Shown here piece after piece: positions 6,220 through 17,422 of a DNA stretch of 33,993 bases; within the stretch, counting starts at the first letter, position 1, and every line of letters starts with the position of its first letter. A program made the translations under genes and the position numbers. The notes under the pieces are model-generated. The model did not search any database and was not told the origin of the DNA. It saw nothing but the letters and a program-made list of their open reading frames with translations. The stretch is from Ghiorsea sp. (GTDB taxonomy: Bacteria > Pseudomonadota > Zetaproteobacteria > Mariprofundales > Mariprofundaceae): NCBI GenBank assembly GCA_027059605.1, contig JALSZC010000212.1:1-33993 (forward strand). Direction: 5' to 3'.

Positions 6220-7425
6220 TTAATTAACTATATTTGAACTTATCTCGTCTAAATAATTTGCCCATGCTTGCATCATTTCTTTTCTTTTGGCTAAATATTT
6301 TGAGCGGTTATAAGCTCTGGATGTTTCTGTACCAATTTGATGTGCGAGTTGGGTTTCAATTGCATCATGATCCCAGCCCTGTTCATGTAATATCGAACTT
6401 GCAGTGGAGCGAAAACCATGGGCAGACATATCATCAGCACCATATCCAAGCCTACGAAGTGCATTTGTCATAACATTTTTGCTGATAGGTTTTGCTCCAT
6501 GCCGTTGGCTAGGGAACACGTAGGGGCTGTAGCCAGTGATGCTTTGGATTTCTTTTAGCTTGGCTAGAACTTGCTTGGCTAAGGGTACAATATGATCCCG
6601 TTCTTTCTTCATTTCCGTGTCAGGAATTCTTAATAGTTTATCTTTGAAGTCTATGTATTTCCATTTTAGTTCGCGCACCTCTTTGGGTCTTAGAAATAGC
6701 CGAGGAATTAGCTTTAATGCTTGAACGGTGCAATAGCTGCCACTTTGATTTGTATCAATGGCATAAATCAGTTTGCCCAGTTGTTTGGGGTTGGTGATAG
6801 CCGCTCTGTGCTTTACTTTTTTAAGTGGTTGCAGAATATCCGAAAGCGGAAACCCTTGGGCAGGGTTGTTGCGGGTTAACCTATGGGCTAAGGCATGACC
6901 AAAAATGCGGTTAATAATAGATAAGATGTTTGATGCAGACCTTGCACGTTCATTCTTTTCAAGCTTGAGCATGATTTCGGTAATATGGCCGTGGTCAATC
7001 TGATCCATGGATAAAGAGCCAATGTCAGGGAATACATCCCGAGTTAACCATCTTTTTATTTTTGTACTATTATCAGTTGTCCAACCCGCAGATTGTTTTT
7101 CCCACCACGTTAGTGCGATATGTTCAAATGTATGGGTAGGGTCGGCCTTTCTTTTTGCCTCTTTTCTTTCAGCCATGGGATTGATTCCGTGAAGAAGTTT
7201 AGCACGGTTTCTGTCAGCAAGTTTTCTTGCATTGGCTAAAGTAATAGTGGGGTATGAGCCGAGAGCCATTTCTTGATGCTTCTTAGCAAATTTATATCGG
7301 AAGCGCCAAAGCTTTGAGCCATTTGATTTTATTAACAGATATAGTCCTTTAGCATCATACAGCTTGTATTGTTTCTTATCCGTAGGCGGCTTTGCTTTTT
7401 CAATTTCTATTGCTGTTAATGGCAT
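6220..7425 (-). CDS. P4-type tyrosine-type site-specific integrase (DUF4102 N-terminus)
   Basis: MPLTAIEIEKAKPPTDKKQYKLYDAKGLYLLIKSNGSKLWRFRY N-terminal arm-binding domain; catalytic segments LFLRPKEVRELKW, SAHGFRSTASS, SRAYNRS look intact. Confidence 0.95.
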   Translation of the reverse strand: MPLTAIEIEKAKPPTDKKQYKLYDAKGLYLLIKSNGSKLWRFRYKFAKKHQEMALGSYPTITLANARKLADRNRAKLLHGINPMAERKEAKRKADPTHTFEHIALTWWEKQSAGWTTDNSTKIKRWLTRDVFPDIGSLSMDQIDHGHITEIMLKLEKNERARSASNILSIINRIFGHALAHRLTRNNPAQGFPLSDILQPLKKVKHRAAITNPKQLGKLIYAIDTNQSGSYCTVQALKLIPRLFLRPKEVRELKWKYIDFKDKLLRIPDTEMKKERDHIVPLAKQVLAKLKEIQSITGYSPYVFPSQRHGAKPISKNVMTNALRRLGYGADDMSAHGFRSTASSILHEQGWDHDAIETQLAHQIGTETSRAYNRSKYLAKRKEMMQAWANYLDEISSNIVN

Positions 7426-7438
7426 CTAACACCTCTAA

Positions 7439-7520
7439 TGGGGTATAATGTTGGGGTATCCATACATTAAGGCGAAAAAATCAATACTTCAAGCTTGGGT
7501 ATATCCCAAGTTATACCCCA
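7439..7520. promoter_or_regulatory. Cluster of GGGGTAT motifs upstream of integrase (candidate arm/att or operator sites)
   Basis: TGGGGTATAA 7439-7448, TTGGGGTATC 7451-7460, CTTGGG-TATAT-CCCAAG 7494-7510, TTATACCCCA 7511-7520 (inverse of the first). Confidence 0.45.
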
Positions 7521-7576
7521 CTATCAGGGTGCAATACGGTGGATAGTAGTGAAGCACGATGTAACAAGGAGGCAAC

Positions 7577-7607
7577 AAAAAAGCCAGTAAACACTAGGCT
7601 TACTGGC
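7577..7607 (-). terminator. groEL transcription terminator
   Basis: GCCAGTAA...TTACTGGC (7583-7607) with A-run 7577-7582 giving a U-tract on the minus strand. Confidence 0.8.
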
Positions 7608-7641
7608 TCTCTTGAAACTGCCTGAAAAGCAGTTAGGCAGA

Positions 7642-9297
<1,656 letters not shown>

Positions 9298-9330
9298 TTA
9301 AGTATTAAATGAAATTGATTGTTTTTAAGT

Positions 9331-9621
9331 TTAATCGATAACGCCAAGAATGTCGTCTTCACGCATCAAGAGAAGTGTTTCACCATCAATCTTGATTTCG
9401 GTGCCGGCGTAAGTTGAGAAGATAACAGTATCGCCTTCTTTAACGTCCAATGCGCGAAGGTCGCCATTATCCAATAGTTTGCCTTTACCAACAGCGATAA
9501 CTTCACCTTGCAATGGTTTTTCTTTTGCTGCGTCAGGGATAATGATGCCGCCTGCAGTCTTTTCTTCTTCAGCTAAGCGACGAACGATAACACGATCGTG
9601 TAATGGGCGAATGTTTGCCAT
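9331..9621 (-). CDS. groES: 10 kDa chaperonin GroES
   Basis: [36 protein letters not shown]... Confidence 0.99.
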   Translation of the reverse strand: MANIRPLHDRVIVRRLAEEEKTAGGIIIPDAAKEKPLQGEVIAVGKGKLLDNGDLRALDVKEGDTVIFSTYAGTEIKIDGETLLLMREDDILGVID

Positions 9622-9659
9622 TTTGTTTCTCCTTCTTTAAGAATCTTAAAAGTAAGGTC

Positions 9660-9688
9660 TATATAAGAACGCGAAATCAGGAATTCAA
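9660..9688 (-). promoter_or_regulatory. Putative sigma70 promoter of groESL
   Basis: Minus strand TTGAAT - 17 nt - TATATA about 40 nt upstream of groES. Confidence 0.55.
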
Positions 9689-9719
9689 CCCCTTAGATGC
9701 TTTTTTTTATGCTGCCATG

Positions 9720-11942
9720 TTAAACCTTGAAAAACCGTAAGCGGTTGGCGTTAGAGACCACAGTTACAGATGACATCGCCATAGCTGCACCTGCAAGCAT
9801 GGGGTTGAGTAAAATACCCATAGGCATAAACAAAATACCTGCGGCAACAGGGATGGCTAAGGTATTGTAAATAAATGCACCGAGTAGGTTTTGTTTGATG
9901 TTGGTCAAGGTGGAAGATGAAATGCGAATGGCATCGGGTATGGCTGTTAAGCTAGAGCGCATCAACACCACATCCGCACTTTCAATGGCAATATCTGAAC
10001 CATGGGCAATGGCAAAGCCAACATTAGCGCGGGCTAATGCTGCGGCATCATTAATGCCATCACCCACCATGGCTACGACTTCCCCTTTTTCTTGAAGTTT
10101 TGCGATGACATTGTCTTTATCATCGGGTTTGACTTCGGCAGTGACATCATCAATGCCCACTTCTTTTGCAACTGCCAAGGCGGTTTGCTCATGGTCACCC
10201 GTAAGCATTTGTACTTTTAAGCCTAAAGTATGCAAAGCGGCAATGGCTGCTTTGGCATCAGGTTTGATGGGGTCAGCAATGGCAATAATGGCGATGATTT
10301 GATGATTTTTGGCTAGAAAAACGGGAGTTTTGGCTTGTTTTGCTAAGTTTTTACTAATTTTTTGCCAGTTTTTATCCGATTTTACATTGTTTTCGTGTAA
10401 AAAAGTATCGTTGCCAATCAAAATGTTCGCACCATCCACGCTTGCCGATACGCCGCCACCAAAGCTGGCTGCAAAGTTTTCAGCGTCAGTAATAGTTAAA
10501 CCTTTGTTTTCAGCCGCTTGAACAATGGCTTTGCCCAATGGGTGTTCTGAACCTTTTTCTACGGCTGCGGCAAATATCAAAGCATCATCTTCACTGATTG
10601 ATTCTGTGATAATATCAGTGACTTGGGGTTTGCCTTGGGTAATTGTGCCCGTTTTATCTAATACTACTGTGGTTAAGTGGGACGCACGTTCTAGTGCTTC
10701 ACCTTTGCGAATAAGAATGCCGTATTCGGCAGCCTTACCAATGCCAACAATCATAGAAATGGGGGTTGCCAAACCTAGGGCACATGGGCAGGCAATGAGT
10801 AAAATACTCATGCTGGTTACCAATGCTAAGGTCATATTATCCATATATAGCCACCAAAACAGACCTGTAGATAAAGCGATAAATAAAACGATAGGCACAA
10901 AAACGGATGCAACCTTATCAACCAAGCGTGCAATGTCAGGCTTAGCACTTTGGGCACGACGCACGGTTTCAATGATTTGGGCAAGCGTGGTTTCAGCACC
11001 AATACGTGTAGCTGTGTATAAAAAAGTGCCACTGTCGTTCATAGTGCCTGCAATCACTTCATCACCTTGGGCTTTGGATACAGGCATAGGCTCGCCTGTG
11101 AGCATAGATTCATCGATAAAAGATGCACCTTCAATGATATTGCCATCCACGGGGATTTTCTCGCCAGGGCGTACGCGCACCACATCACCAATAGCTACTT
11201 CTTCAATAGGAATGTAAACTTCTTTACCACCTCGTATAACACATGCAGTTTTTGCTTGTAAAGATAACAGCTTTTCAATGGCCTGATTGGTTTTTCCTCG
11301 GGCACGAGCTTCTAACACATGCCCAATATTCACCAAGGCAATCACAATCAGTGCGGCTTCAAAATAGACATGACGGCTGGCTTCAGGGATAAGGCTTGGA
11401 AATGCAACAACAGCCATGGAATATAACCATGCAACCCCTGTGCCCATGGCAACCAGCGTATCCATGCTGGTATTTTTATGCTTTAAACCATTCCATGTGC
11501 CTTTAAAATAATGCGAGCCTGAATATGCCATCACACCAAGTGTTGCTACAGTAATGAATAACCAAAAACCTTGCGCATCAAGGCTGGGCAATAATCCCAA
11601 CATGTTTGCTGCCATCAGTGGGAAACCAGTGAGTATGGCTAGGGCACTTTGTTTGATGCGATATTGAAGGTGTGCCGCTTCGGCTTCATGTTTTTTGGAT
11701 TCATCATCAGTGGATACCAACACTTTGGCGTGATATGAGCCTGCTGATTCAATGGCATCAATAATGTTGGCTTCGATTGTTCCCGAAGCGTCAGGGCGAG
11801 CTTCAACGCGCGCAGTTCTATCGACCAAATTGATACTTGCCGACACAATACCATCCACAGCATCAAGTTTGTTCTCGATTTTCCCTACACATGATGCGCA
11901 GCCCATGCCTTCAATTGATAAGCGTATTTCTTGGTTTTTCAT
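9720..11942 (-). CDS. copA: Heavy-metal (copper) translocating P1B-type ATPase
   Basis: N-terminal [18 protein letters not shown] membrane motif [34 protein letters not shown]. Confidence 0.93.
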   Translation of the reverse strand: MKNQEIRLSIEGMGCASCVGKIENKLDAVDGIVSASINLVDRTARVEARPDASGTIEANIIDAIESAGSYHAKVLVSTDDESKKHEAEAAHLQYRIKQSALAILTGFPLMAANMLGLLPSLDAQGFWLFITVATLGVMAYSGSHYFKGTWNGLKHKNTSMDTLVAMGTGVAWLYSMAVVAFPSLIPEASRHVYFEAALIVIALVNIGHVLEARARGKTNQAIEKLLSLQAKTACVIRGGKEVYIPIEEVAIGDVVRVRPGEKIPVDGNIIEGASFIDESMLTGEPMPVSKAQGDEVIAGTMNDSGTFLYTATRIGAETTLAQIIETVRRAQSAKPDIARLVDKVASVFVPIVLFIALSTGLFWWLYMDNMTLALVTSMSILLIACPCALGLATPISMIVGIGKAAEYGILIRKGEALERASHLTTVVLDKTGTITQGKPQVTDIITESISEDDALIFAAAVEKGSEHPLGKAIVQAAENKGLTITDAENFAASFGGGVSASVDGANILIGNDTFLHENNVKSDKNWQKISKNLAKQAKTPVFLAKNHQIIAIIAIADPIKPDAKAAIAALHTLGLKVQMLTGDHEQTALAVAKEVGIDDVTAEVKPDDKDNVIAKLQEKGEVVAMVGDGINDAAALARANVGFAIAHGSDIAIESADVVLMRSSLTAIPDAIRISSSTLTNIKQNLLGAFIYNTLAIPVAAGILFMPMGILLNPMLAGAAMAMSSVTVVSNANRLRFFKV

Positions 11943-12043
11943 GCTATTTGTCTGACCTCATTCCATAGAACTGGATAAAATGTACTCGTAGCCTATGCGC
12001 TTGTCATGTATTGTGCGCCTTATTCCATATTGAAGGTAGGGTT

Positions 12044-12463
12044 ATGAATAGTTACGGATTTGAAGATACAACATACAAAGCAGTAGGCGGTCATGATGGT
12101 TTAGTGAAGCTGGTGGATGACTTTTATGAGGCTATGGACACTTTGCCTGAAGCCAAGCACATCCGTGATATGCACCCTGATGATTTGGAAGTGACAAAAG
12201 ATAAGCTAGTTTACTTTTTATCGGGCTGGATGGGTGGCCCGCGCATTTATGGTGAAAAGTATGGTGGTGTTAGTATTCCTATGGCGCACCAACACCTTAA
12301 AATCACAGCCGAAGATGCAAAAGCATGGCTGACTTGTATGAAAGCCGCATTGGATAAGCATGATTTTCCTGATGACTTCAAAGCATATTTGTTGGAACAA
12401 TTAGCATTTCCTGCCAATAGGATTCATCAAGTGAGTCAAATGAAGCACGGGCATACAAGCTAA
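12044..12463 (+). CDS. Group II truncated hemoglobin
   Basis: MNSYGFEDTTYKAVGGHDGLVKLVDDFYEAMDTLPEAKHIRDMHP...YFLSGWMGGPRIY...HQHLKI; start at 12044 preferred over 12011. Confidence 0.9.
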   Translation: MNSYGFEDTTYKAVGGHDGLVKLVDDFYEAMDTLPEAKHIRDMHPDDLEVTKDKLVYFLSGWMGGPRIYGEKYGGVSIPMAHQHLKITAEDAKAWLTCMKAALDKHDFPDDFKAYLLEQLAFPANRIHQVSQMKHGHTS

Positions 12464-12479
12464 AAAAGAGGAGAAAACT

Positions 12480-12695
12480 ATGAAATGGACCATTTGTATA
12501 ATAGCTACGAGCCTATTGCTCACAGGTTGCGCAAGCTATAAGAGAACGCTCACCAACAGCAAGGGTGAAACGATTACCTGTGAAGCTAGTGGTAAGAATG
12601 GTATTATTACAGGGATATATTTACGCAAGGGTTTTAATAATTGTATTAACGAAGCTAAATCAGAAGGGTTTAAAGAAGTAAAAACACCTAAATAA
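12480..12695 (+). CDS. Small lipoprotein, 71 aa
   Basis: MKWTICIIATSLLLTGCASYKRT: lipobox LTGC; AGAGGAG RBS upstream. Confidence 0.75.
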   Translation: MKWTICIIATSLLLTGCASYKRTLTNSKGETITCEASGKNGIITGIYLRKGFNNCINEAKSEGFKEVKTPK

Positions 12696-12757
12696 TTAAA
12701 GCTTTTTAACAATTTTCTTGTATCAATTTCTTGGGTTCTCGCTATATTGCAGCGCAT

Positions 12758-13011
12758 TAGTCTGTTGTGCGCATGTGAAATAGCGATATAAATTTTTAAT
12801 CCTGGTCTTCACGTCAACACACGATTTATCACGCGAAAGCGGATGAAAATGTGGCGTACACGTGGAGATATAAGCAATCTTTTTGCAAGTATCCCTTTGA
12901 AAACAATATAAATGGTGATGTTGGTTGATTTCAACCAGCGGTTTGCCGTATGTTTTTTTGAAAGACAAATATAAATGTAAAAAGACGTAAGCGTCAGGAA
13001 ACACAAGAAAA
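12758..13011 (+). promoter_or_regulatory. Long structured 5' leader of the DEAD-box helicase gene
   Basis: TATATT -10-like near 12745. Hairpin TGGTTGATTTCAACCA 12922-12937; CGGTTTGCCG followed by a run of T; competing AACC-AGC-GGTT; GACGTAAGCGTC near the start codon. Confidence 0.4.
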
Positions 13012-14823
13012 ATGTCAGAAAATATAGAAAATACACTCGAAAAAGCTTCGGAAATAACCTTTAAAGATTTGGATTTAAGCCCAGAGGTTCTTAAAGGCTT
13101 GGATGATGTGGGTTATGAAAAACCATCACCCATTCAAGCAGAAATTATTCCACATGTTGTAGAAGGTAGAGATGTGTTGGGTCAGGCGCAAACGGGTACG
13201 GGTAAAACCGCTGCATTTGCACTCCCAGTATTGTCCAAAATTGATTTGAGCCAAAAGAACCCTCAAGTGTTGGTGCTTGCGCCAACCCGTGAGCTTGCAA
13301 TTCAAGTGGCAGAAGCATTTCAAAAATATGCTAAACATATGAAAGGTTTTCATGTGTTGCCCATTTATGGTGGCGCAAGTTATGATGGGCAATTGAAACA
13401 ATTAAGGCGCGGTGTGCATGTTGTGGTGGGCACACCAGGGCGTGTGATGGATCATATGCGCCGCAAAACCTTGAAGCTGGATAACCTTAAAACATTGATT
13501 TTGGATGAAGCAGATGAAATGTTGCGCATGGGTTTTATTGATGATGTAGAATGGGTGCTTGAGCAAACGCCACCAACCCGTCAAATTGCTTTATTTTCAG
13601 CAACTATGCCGTCACAAATTCGTAAAATCACCAACAATTACCTGAACAAACCTGTTCATATCACAATTAAAACCAAAACATCGACTGCGATGACTATTCG
13701 CCAGCGTTATTGGATGGTTAGTGGCCGCCATAAAGTGGATGCATTGACCCGCATTTTAGAAGCGGAAACTTTTGATGGTGTGATTATTTTCGTGCGTACC
13801 AAAACAGCAACGGTTGAACTTGCAGAAAAATTGCAGGCGCGCGGTTATGCTGCTGCGGCCTTAAATGGTGATATTGCACAAAATCAACGTGAACAAATCG
13901 TCAACAAACTGAAAAAAGGTCAAATTGATATTTTGATTGGTACTGATGTTGTGGCGCGTGGGCTTGATGTTGAGCGTATCTCACATGTGATAAACTATGA
14001 TGTGCCACATGATACGGAATCTTATGTGCATCGCATTGGTCGCACTGGCCGTGCAGGACGTTCTGGCGAAGCTATTTTGTTTGTCGCACCACGTGAGAAA
14101 CGTATGTTGTATGCGATTGAACGTGCAACCAACCAACGTGTTGAATTGTATGTGATGCCTTCTACAGAAGATATTAACAACAAACGCATTGAGGACTTTA
14201 AACAGAAAATCACGGCTACGTTGGAAGAGGGCGGTTTGGAGCTGTTTTCCAAAATTATCGAAGAATATGAAGAAGAACATAATGTACCAGCCCAAGAAAT
14301 TGCAGCGGCATTGGCGAAGATGGTACAAGGTTCAGAGCCCTTCTTACTGAAAGATATGCCCAAAGTTCGGGGTGGGCGTGATGAGCCTAGAGATTTGCGT
14401 AGTCATGGTGGCAACCGCGAGTATCATGAAAAGCCGTTAGCAAAAGGTTTTAGTCGTTATCGTTTGGCTGTTGGTTCTGATTTGGGTGTGCGCTCTGGAA
14501 ATATTGTGGGTGCGATTGCCAATGAAGCGGGTATTGATAGCGAGTTTATCAATAACATTGTGATTCGTGATGACCATTCCATGGTTGATTTGCCCGAAGG
14601 TATGCCAGATTCAATTTTTAAAACATTGAAAAAAACACGTATTGCAGGCAAAGCCATCAATTTGGAGCAAGTTGAAGTGGAATTTGGTGGTGATGAACCG
14701 CGTAAACGCCGTGGTAACTTCCGAGGTGGTCGTGGTGGCAGCGGACGTGGTCGTGCGGGTAATAACCGTGGCAGCCGTAGTGGTGGTGGACGTGGTCGCG
14801 GTGCACCAAGACGCGGACGTTAA
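13012..14823 (+). CDS. deaD: DEAD-box ATP-dependent RNA helicase (DeaD/CsdA type) with DbpA-like RNA-binding domain and RGG tail
   Basis: AQTGTGKT, PTRELA, DEAD, SAT, HRIGRTGRAGR motifs; C-terminal GRGGSGRGRAGNNRGSRSGGGRGRG. Confidence 0.95.
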   Translation: MSENIENTLEKASEITFKDLDLSPEVLKGLDDVGYEKPSPIQAEIIPHVVEGRDVLGQAQTGTGKTAAFALPVLSKIDLSQKNPQVLVLAPTRELAIQVAEAFQKYAKHMKGFHVLPIYGGASYDGQLKQLRRGVHVVVGTPGRVMDHMRRKTLKLDNLKTLILDEADEMLRMGFIDDVEWVLEQTPPTRQIALFSATMPSQIRKITNNYLNKPVHITIKTKTSTAMTIRQRYWMVSGRHKVDALTRILEAETFDGVIIFVRTKTATVELAEKLQARGYAAAALNGDIAQNQREQIVNKLKKGQIDILIGTDVVARGLDVERISHVINYDVPHDTESYVHRIGRTGRAGRSGEAILFVAPREKRMLYAIERATNQRVELYVMPSTEDINNKRIEDFKQKITATLEEGGLELFSKIIEEYEEEHNVPAQEIAAALAKMVQGSEPFLLKDMPKVRGGRDEPRDLRSHGGNREYHEKPLAKGFSRYRLAVGSDLGVRSGNIVGAIANEAGIDSEFINNIVIRDDHSMVDLPEGMPDSIFKTLKKTRIAGKAINLEQVEVEFGGDEPRKRRGNFRGGRGGSGRGRAGNNRGSRSGGGRGRGAPRRGR

Positions 14824-14856
14824 GCTCAGCTACGTTAAAACCTGCTGAATAAATCT

Positions 14857-14894
14857 AAGCCTCGATAACAAGTAATTGTTGTCGGGGCTTTTTT
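14857..14894 (+). terminator. Rho-independent terminator after the helicase
   Basis: AAGCCTCGATAACAA-GTAA-TTGTTGTCGGGGCTT followed by TTTT. Confidence 0.85.
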
Positions 14895-14924
14895 ATGCCT
14901 ATAGTTCAGCATACGAGGTGAGCC

Positions 14925-15959
14925 ATGAAATATAACCAGCTTGGAAGCAGTGATTTAAACGTATCTGAAATATGTTTGGGTACCATGACCTTTGGTGAAC
15001 AAAATACTGAAGAAGAAGCGCATGCCCAACTAGATATGGCTGCAGATTATGGGGTAAACTTTATTGATACGGCTGAAATGTATCCTGTTGCACCACGCGC
15101 TGAAACGCAAGGGCGAACTGAATCGTATGTGGGTTCATGGCTGAAAAACCAGCAACGAGATAAGTGGATTGTTGCCACTAAAATCACAGGCCCATCACGC
15201 GGCTTTGAATGGATTCGTGGCGGCCCACGCATCACTAAAGCGCACATTGAAACTGCGATTGAAGATAGTTTGGCGCGTTTGCAAACAGATTATGTTGACC
15301 TCTATCAAATCCATTGGCCAGACCGCTATGTGCCTATGTTTGGCAGCACCAGTTATGATATTCATCAAGCGCATGAAGCCATAGCCATCGAAGAACAACT
15401 TCAGGCATTAGCTGGTTTGGTGGATACCGGTAAAGTACGGTATATTGGTTTGAGTAATGAAACACCTTGGGGTGTGAGTGAATTTAGCCGTTGTGCTAAA
15501 GTATTGGGTTTACCGCATATTGTGAGTATTCAAAATGCATATCATTTGATGAACCGCACTTTTGAGGCTGGGCTTGCCGAAGTTTGCGCACATGAAAAGG
15601 TGGGATTATTGGCTTATAGCCCGCTTGCCTTTGGGCATTTGACGGGCAAATATGTGGATGATCCGCAAGCCAAAGGGCGGGTGACACAATTTCCGCAATT
15701 CACCCAAAGATACAGCAAAACCAATGTGGCAGAAGCCGTGCAGGCGTACACCCAAATCGCGAGAGATGCAGGGCTTAGCCCTGCGCAAATGGCTTTAGCA
15801 TTTGTGCGCAGCCGTTGGTTTACAGCGAGCACCATCATTGGTGCAACCACGTTAGAGCAGCTTAAAGAAAACCTTGAAAGCACGGATGTTGTGTTAACTG
15901 AAGAAGTCTTAGCGCAAATTGAGCAGGTGCATCAGAAGTATCCTAACCCTGCACCATAA
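14925..15959 (+). CDS. tas: Aldo/keto reductase (Tas-like)
   Basis: MKYNQLGSSDLNVSEICLGTMTFGEQNTEEEAHAQLDMAADYGVNFIDTAEMYPVAP. Confidence 0.9.
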   Translation: MKYNQLGSSDLNVSEICLGTMTFGEQNTEEEAHAQLDMAADYGVNFIDTAEMYPVAPRAETQGRTESYVGSWLKNQQRDKWIVATKITGPSRGFEWIRGGPRITKAHIETAIEDSLARLQTDYVDLYQIHWPDRYVPMFGSTSYDIHQAHEAIAIEEQLQALAGLVDTGKVRYIGLSNETPWGVSEFSRCAKVLGLPHIVSIQNAYHLMNRTFEAGLAEVCAHEKVGLLAYSPLAFGHLTGKYVDDPQAKGRVTQFPQFTQRYSKTNVAEAVQAYTQIARDAGLSPAQMALAFVRSRWFTASTIIGATTLEQLKENLESTDVVLTEEVLAQIEQVHQKYPNPAP

Positions 15960-16124
15960 AGACAATTTGAATATGCTGCTTCATCCTTTCTTTTGCTAAC
16001 CACCTTAGCACAGCTATAGCAAAGGGAAGGTGTTGTCACAGCCTACACACCGTCATTTCCGCGCCTCTCCAAGGTGTACTCTCTGCCTTTGGTGTTCACT
16101 TTAAGGCGGGAAATCTTTTTTTTC

Positions 16125-16193
16125 TTCGTGCGCTTCGTGTTCTTTGTGGTTCGTTTGTAATTCCTCTGTATTCTCTGCGCTCTCTGTGGTTAG
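16125..16193. repeat. Dispersed CTCTGTG/TTCTTTGTGGTT-type intergenic repeat
   Basis: TTCTTTGTGGTTCG...CTCTGTATTCTCTGCGCTCTCTGTGGTTA; its reverse complement TAACCACAGAGAGCGCAGAGAATACAGAG resembles 29753-29781. Confidence 0.6.
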
Positions 16194-16202
16194 ATTGTTT
16201 CG

Positions 16203-16868
16203 TCACTTACCGTTGATATATTCCTCATCATTAAAGGTGACCAGCCAGTTGGGATAATAGCAGATAAAGCCCGAAACAATCCATGTGCTAATCACAGCTT
16301 CCATACCACCCATCAATGCTAAAACCAGAGTGAAATCTTGGTAAATATGGAATGATGGATAGTCTGTCCAGAGCAGTAAGCAGCCCGTGAGCACGGCATC
16401 CACTGCCCACATACACAACAAATCACCAAACCCAACCTTGGCAAAATAAACGGGAACTATGCGAGGAAATTTGTAGTAAAAGAAAAGGTGTACACTTGCA
16501 GCTATGACAACGGGCAACAATACGGATGTGGTGATATTAAAGCCAAGTGTTGAAACATCACCTATGCCCTTGGTAACCAGTAAAAACACATGTACTGCCG
16601 ATAAAATGACAATGGCTGTCCAAGGGCCAACCATCATCACCGTCAGCATTACACCCAACCAATGCATATTCATACCGGGTTTGATATCCGATTGCAGCAT
16701 ATACAAGGCAGATAGTGCTACGAAAATAAAGGCAACCTGCAAACCTTCAGACCAACCTGACCAAAAGCGCGTTTCCGTACGCCAGATGGCAAACAGTATC
16801 ACGGGCACTGCAATGATGTTGCATATCATGATAATATAATCGGGATAAAGACCTGCGGGGATATGCAT
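16203..16868 (-). CDS. CbiM-like energy-coupling factor transporter permease-like membrane protein
   Basis: MHIPAGLYPDYI N-terminus and multiple TM segments with GMNMHWLGVMLTVMMVGPW...; no CbiQ/CbiO neighbours. Confidence 0.7.
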   Translation of the reverse strand: MHIPAGLYPDYIIMICNIIAVPVILFAIWRTETRFWSGWSEGLQVAFIFVALSALYMLQSDIKPGMNMHWLGVMLTVMMVGPWTAIVILSAVHVFLLVTKGIGDVSTLGFNITTSVLLPVVIAASVHLFFYYKFPRIVPVYFAKVGFGDLLCMWAVDAVLTGCLLLWTDYPSFHIYQDFTLVLALMGGMEAVISTWIVSGFICYYPNWLVTFNDEEYINGK

Positions 16869-16883
16869 GATTACATCAGTTGG

Positions 16884-17324
16884 CTACTGAAGTGCAGCTT
16901 TCACTTCGGTAGAGACTTTGCTCATGTCAGCCTTGCCTTGCGCTTTGGGTCGGACAATGCCCATCACTTTACCCATGTCTTTCATTGAAGTGGCACCTAC
17001 TTCTGCAACGGCATCAGCAACCAGTTTTTTAATTTCAGTATCATTCATTTGTTCAGGCAAATAAACCTCTAACACTTTAATTTCAGCTTGTTCTTTTTCA
17101 GCCAGCTCAGGGCGACCTGCCTCAAGATATTGGTTTGCTGAGTCTTTACGTTGTTTGATGAGTTTGCCGATGACCGCAAGTGTTTCTGTGTTTTCTAAAG
17201 CTTTGCCCAATTCAATTTCTTTATCTTTAATGGCAGCTCTAAGCATGCGGATAACACTGAGTGCTACCTTATCTTTTGCTTTCATAGCAGCTTTCATATC
17301 ATCTGTAATTTGTTGAATCAGCAT
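16884..17324 (-). CDS. GatB/YqeY domain-containing protein
   Basis: MLIQQITDDMKAAMKAKDKVALSVIRMLRAAIKDKEIELGK...MKDMGKVMGIVRPKAQGKADM. Confidence 0.93.
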   Translation of the reverse strand: MLIQQITDDMKAAMKAKDKVALSVIRMLRAAIKDKEIELGKALENTETLAVIGKLIKQRKDSANQYLEAGRPELAEKEQAEIKVLEVYLPEQMNDTEIKKLVADAVAEVGATSMKDMGKVMGIVRPKAQGKADMSKVSTEVKAALQ

Positions 17325-17422
17325 AGTTTAACACCTTTCGTATAGTTTAGGGCAGAGATATTAGAGGTGTTGTTGGCTCATGCAAGCAAAACACTGTTTT
17401 TTTATAAATATTAAGCTTAAAA

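Noticed and set aside
7426-7641. tRNA or tmRNA at the integrase-proximal boundary
   Set aside because: No cloverleaf or CCA-end pattern visible; only GGGGTAT motifs and the groEL terminator.
10105-11261. Plus-strand ORFs (10105..10302, 10309..10521, 10525..11217, 11067..11261) opposite the copper ATPase
   Set aside because: Antisense to an unambiguous P-type ATPase; composition is codon-shadow-like.
12723-13036. Minus-strand ORFs in the helicase leader (12723..13004, 12809..13036)
   Set aside because: Cys/His/Tyr-rich nonsense-like translations in an AT-rich leader; the leader RNA explanation is better.
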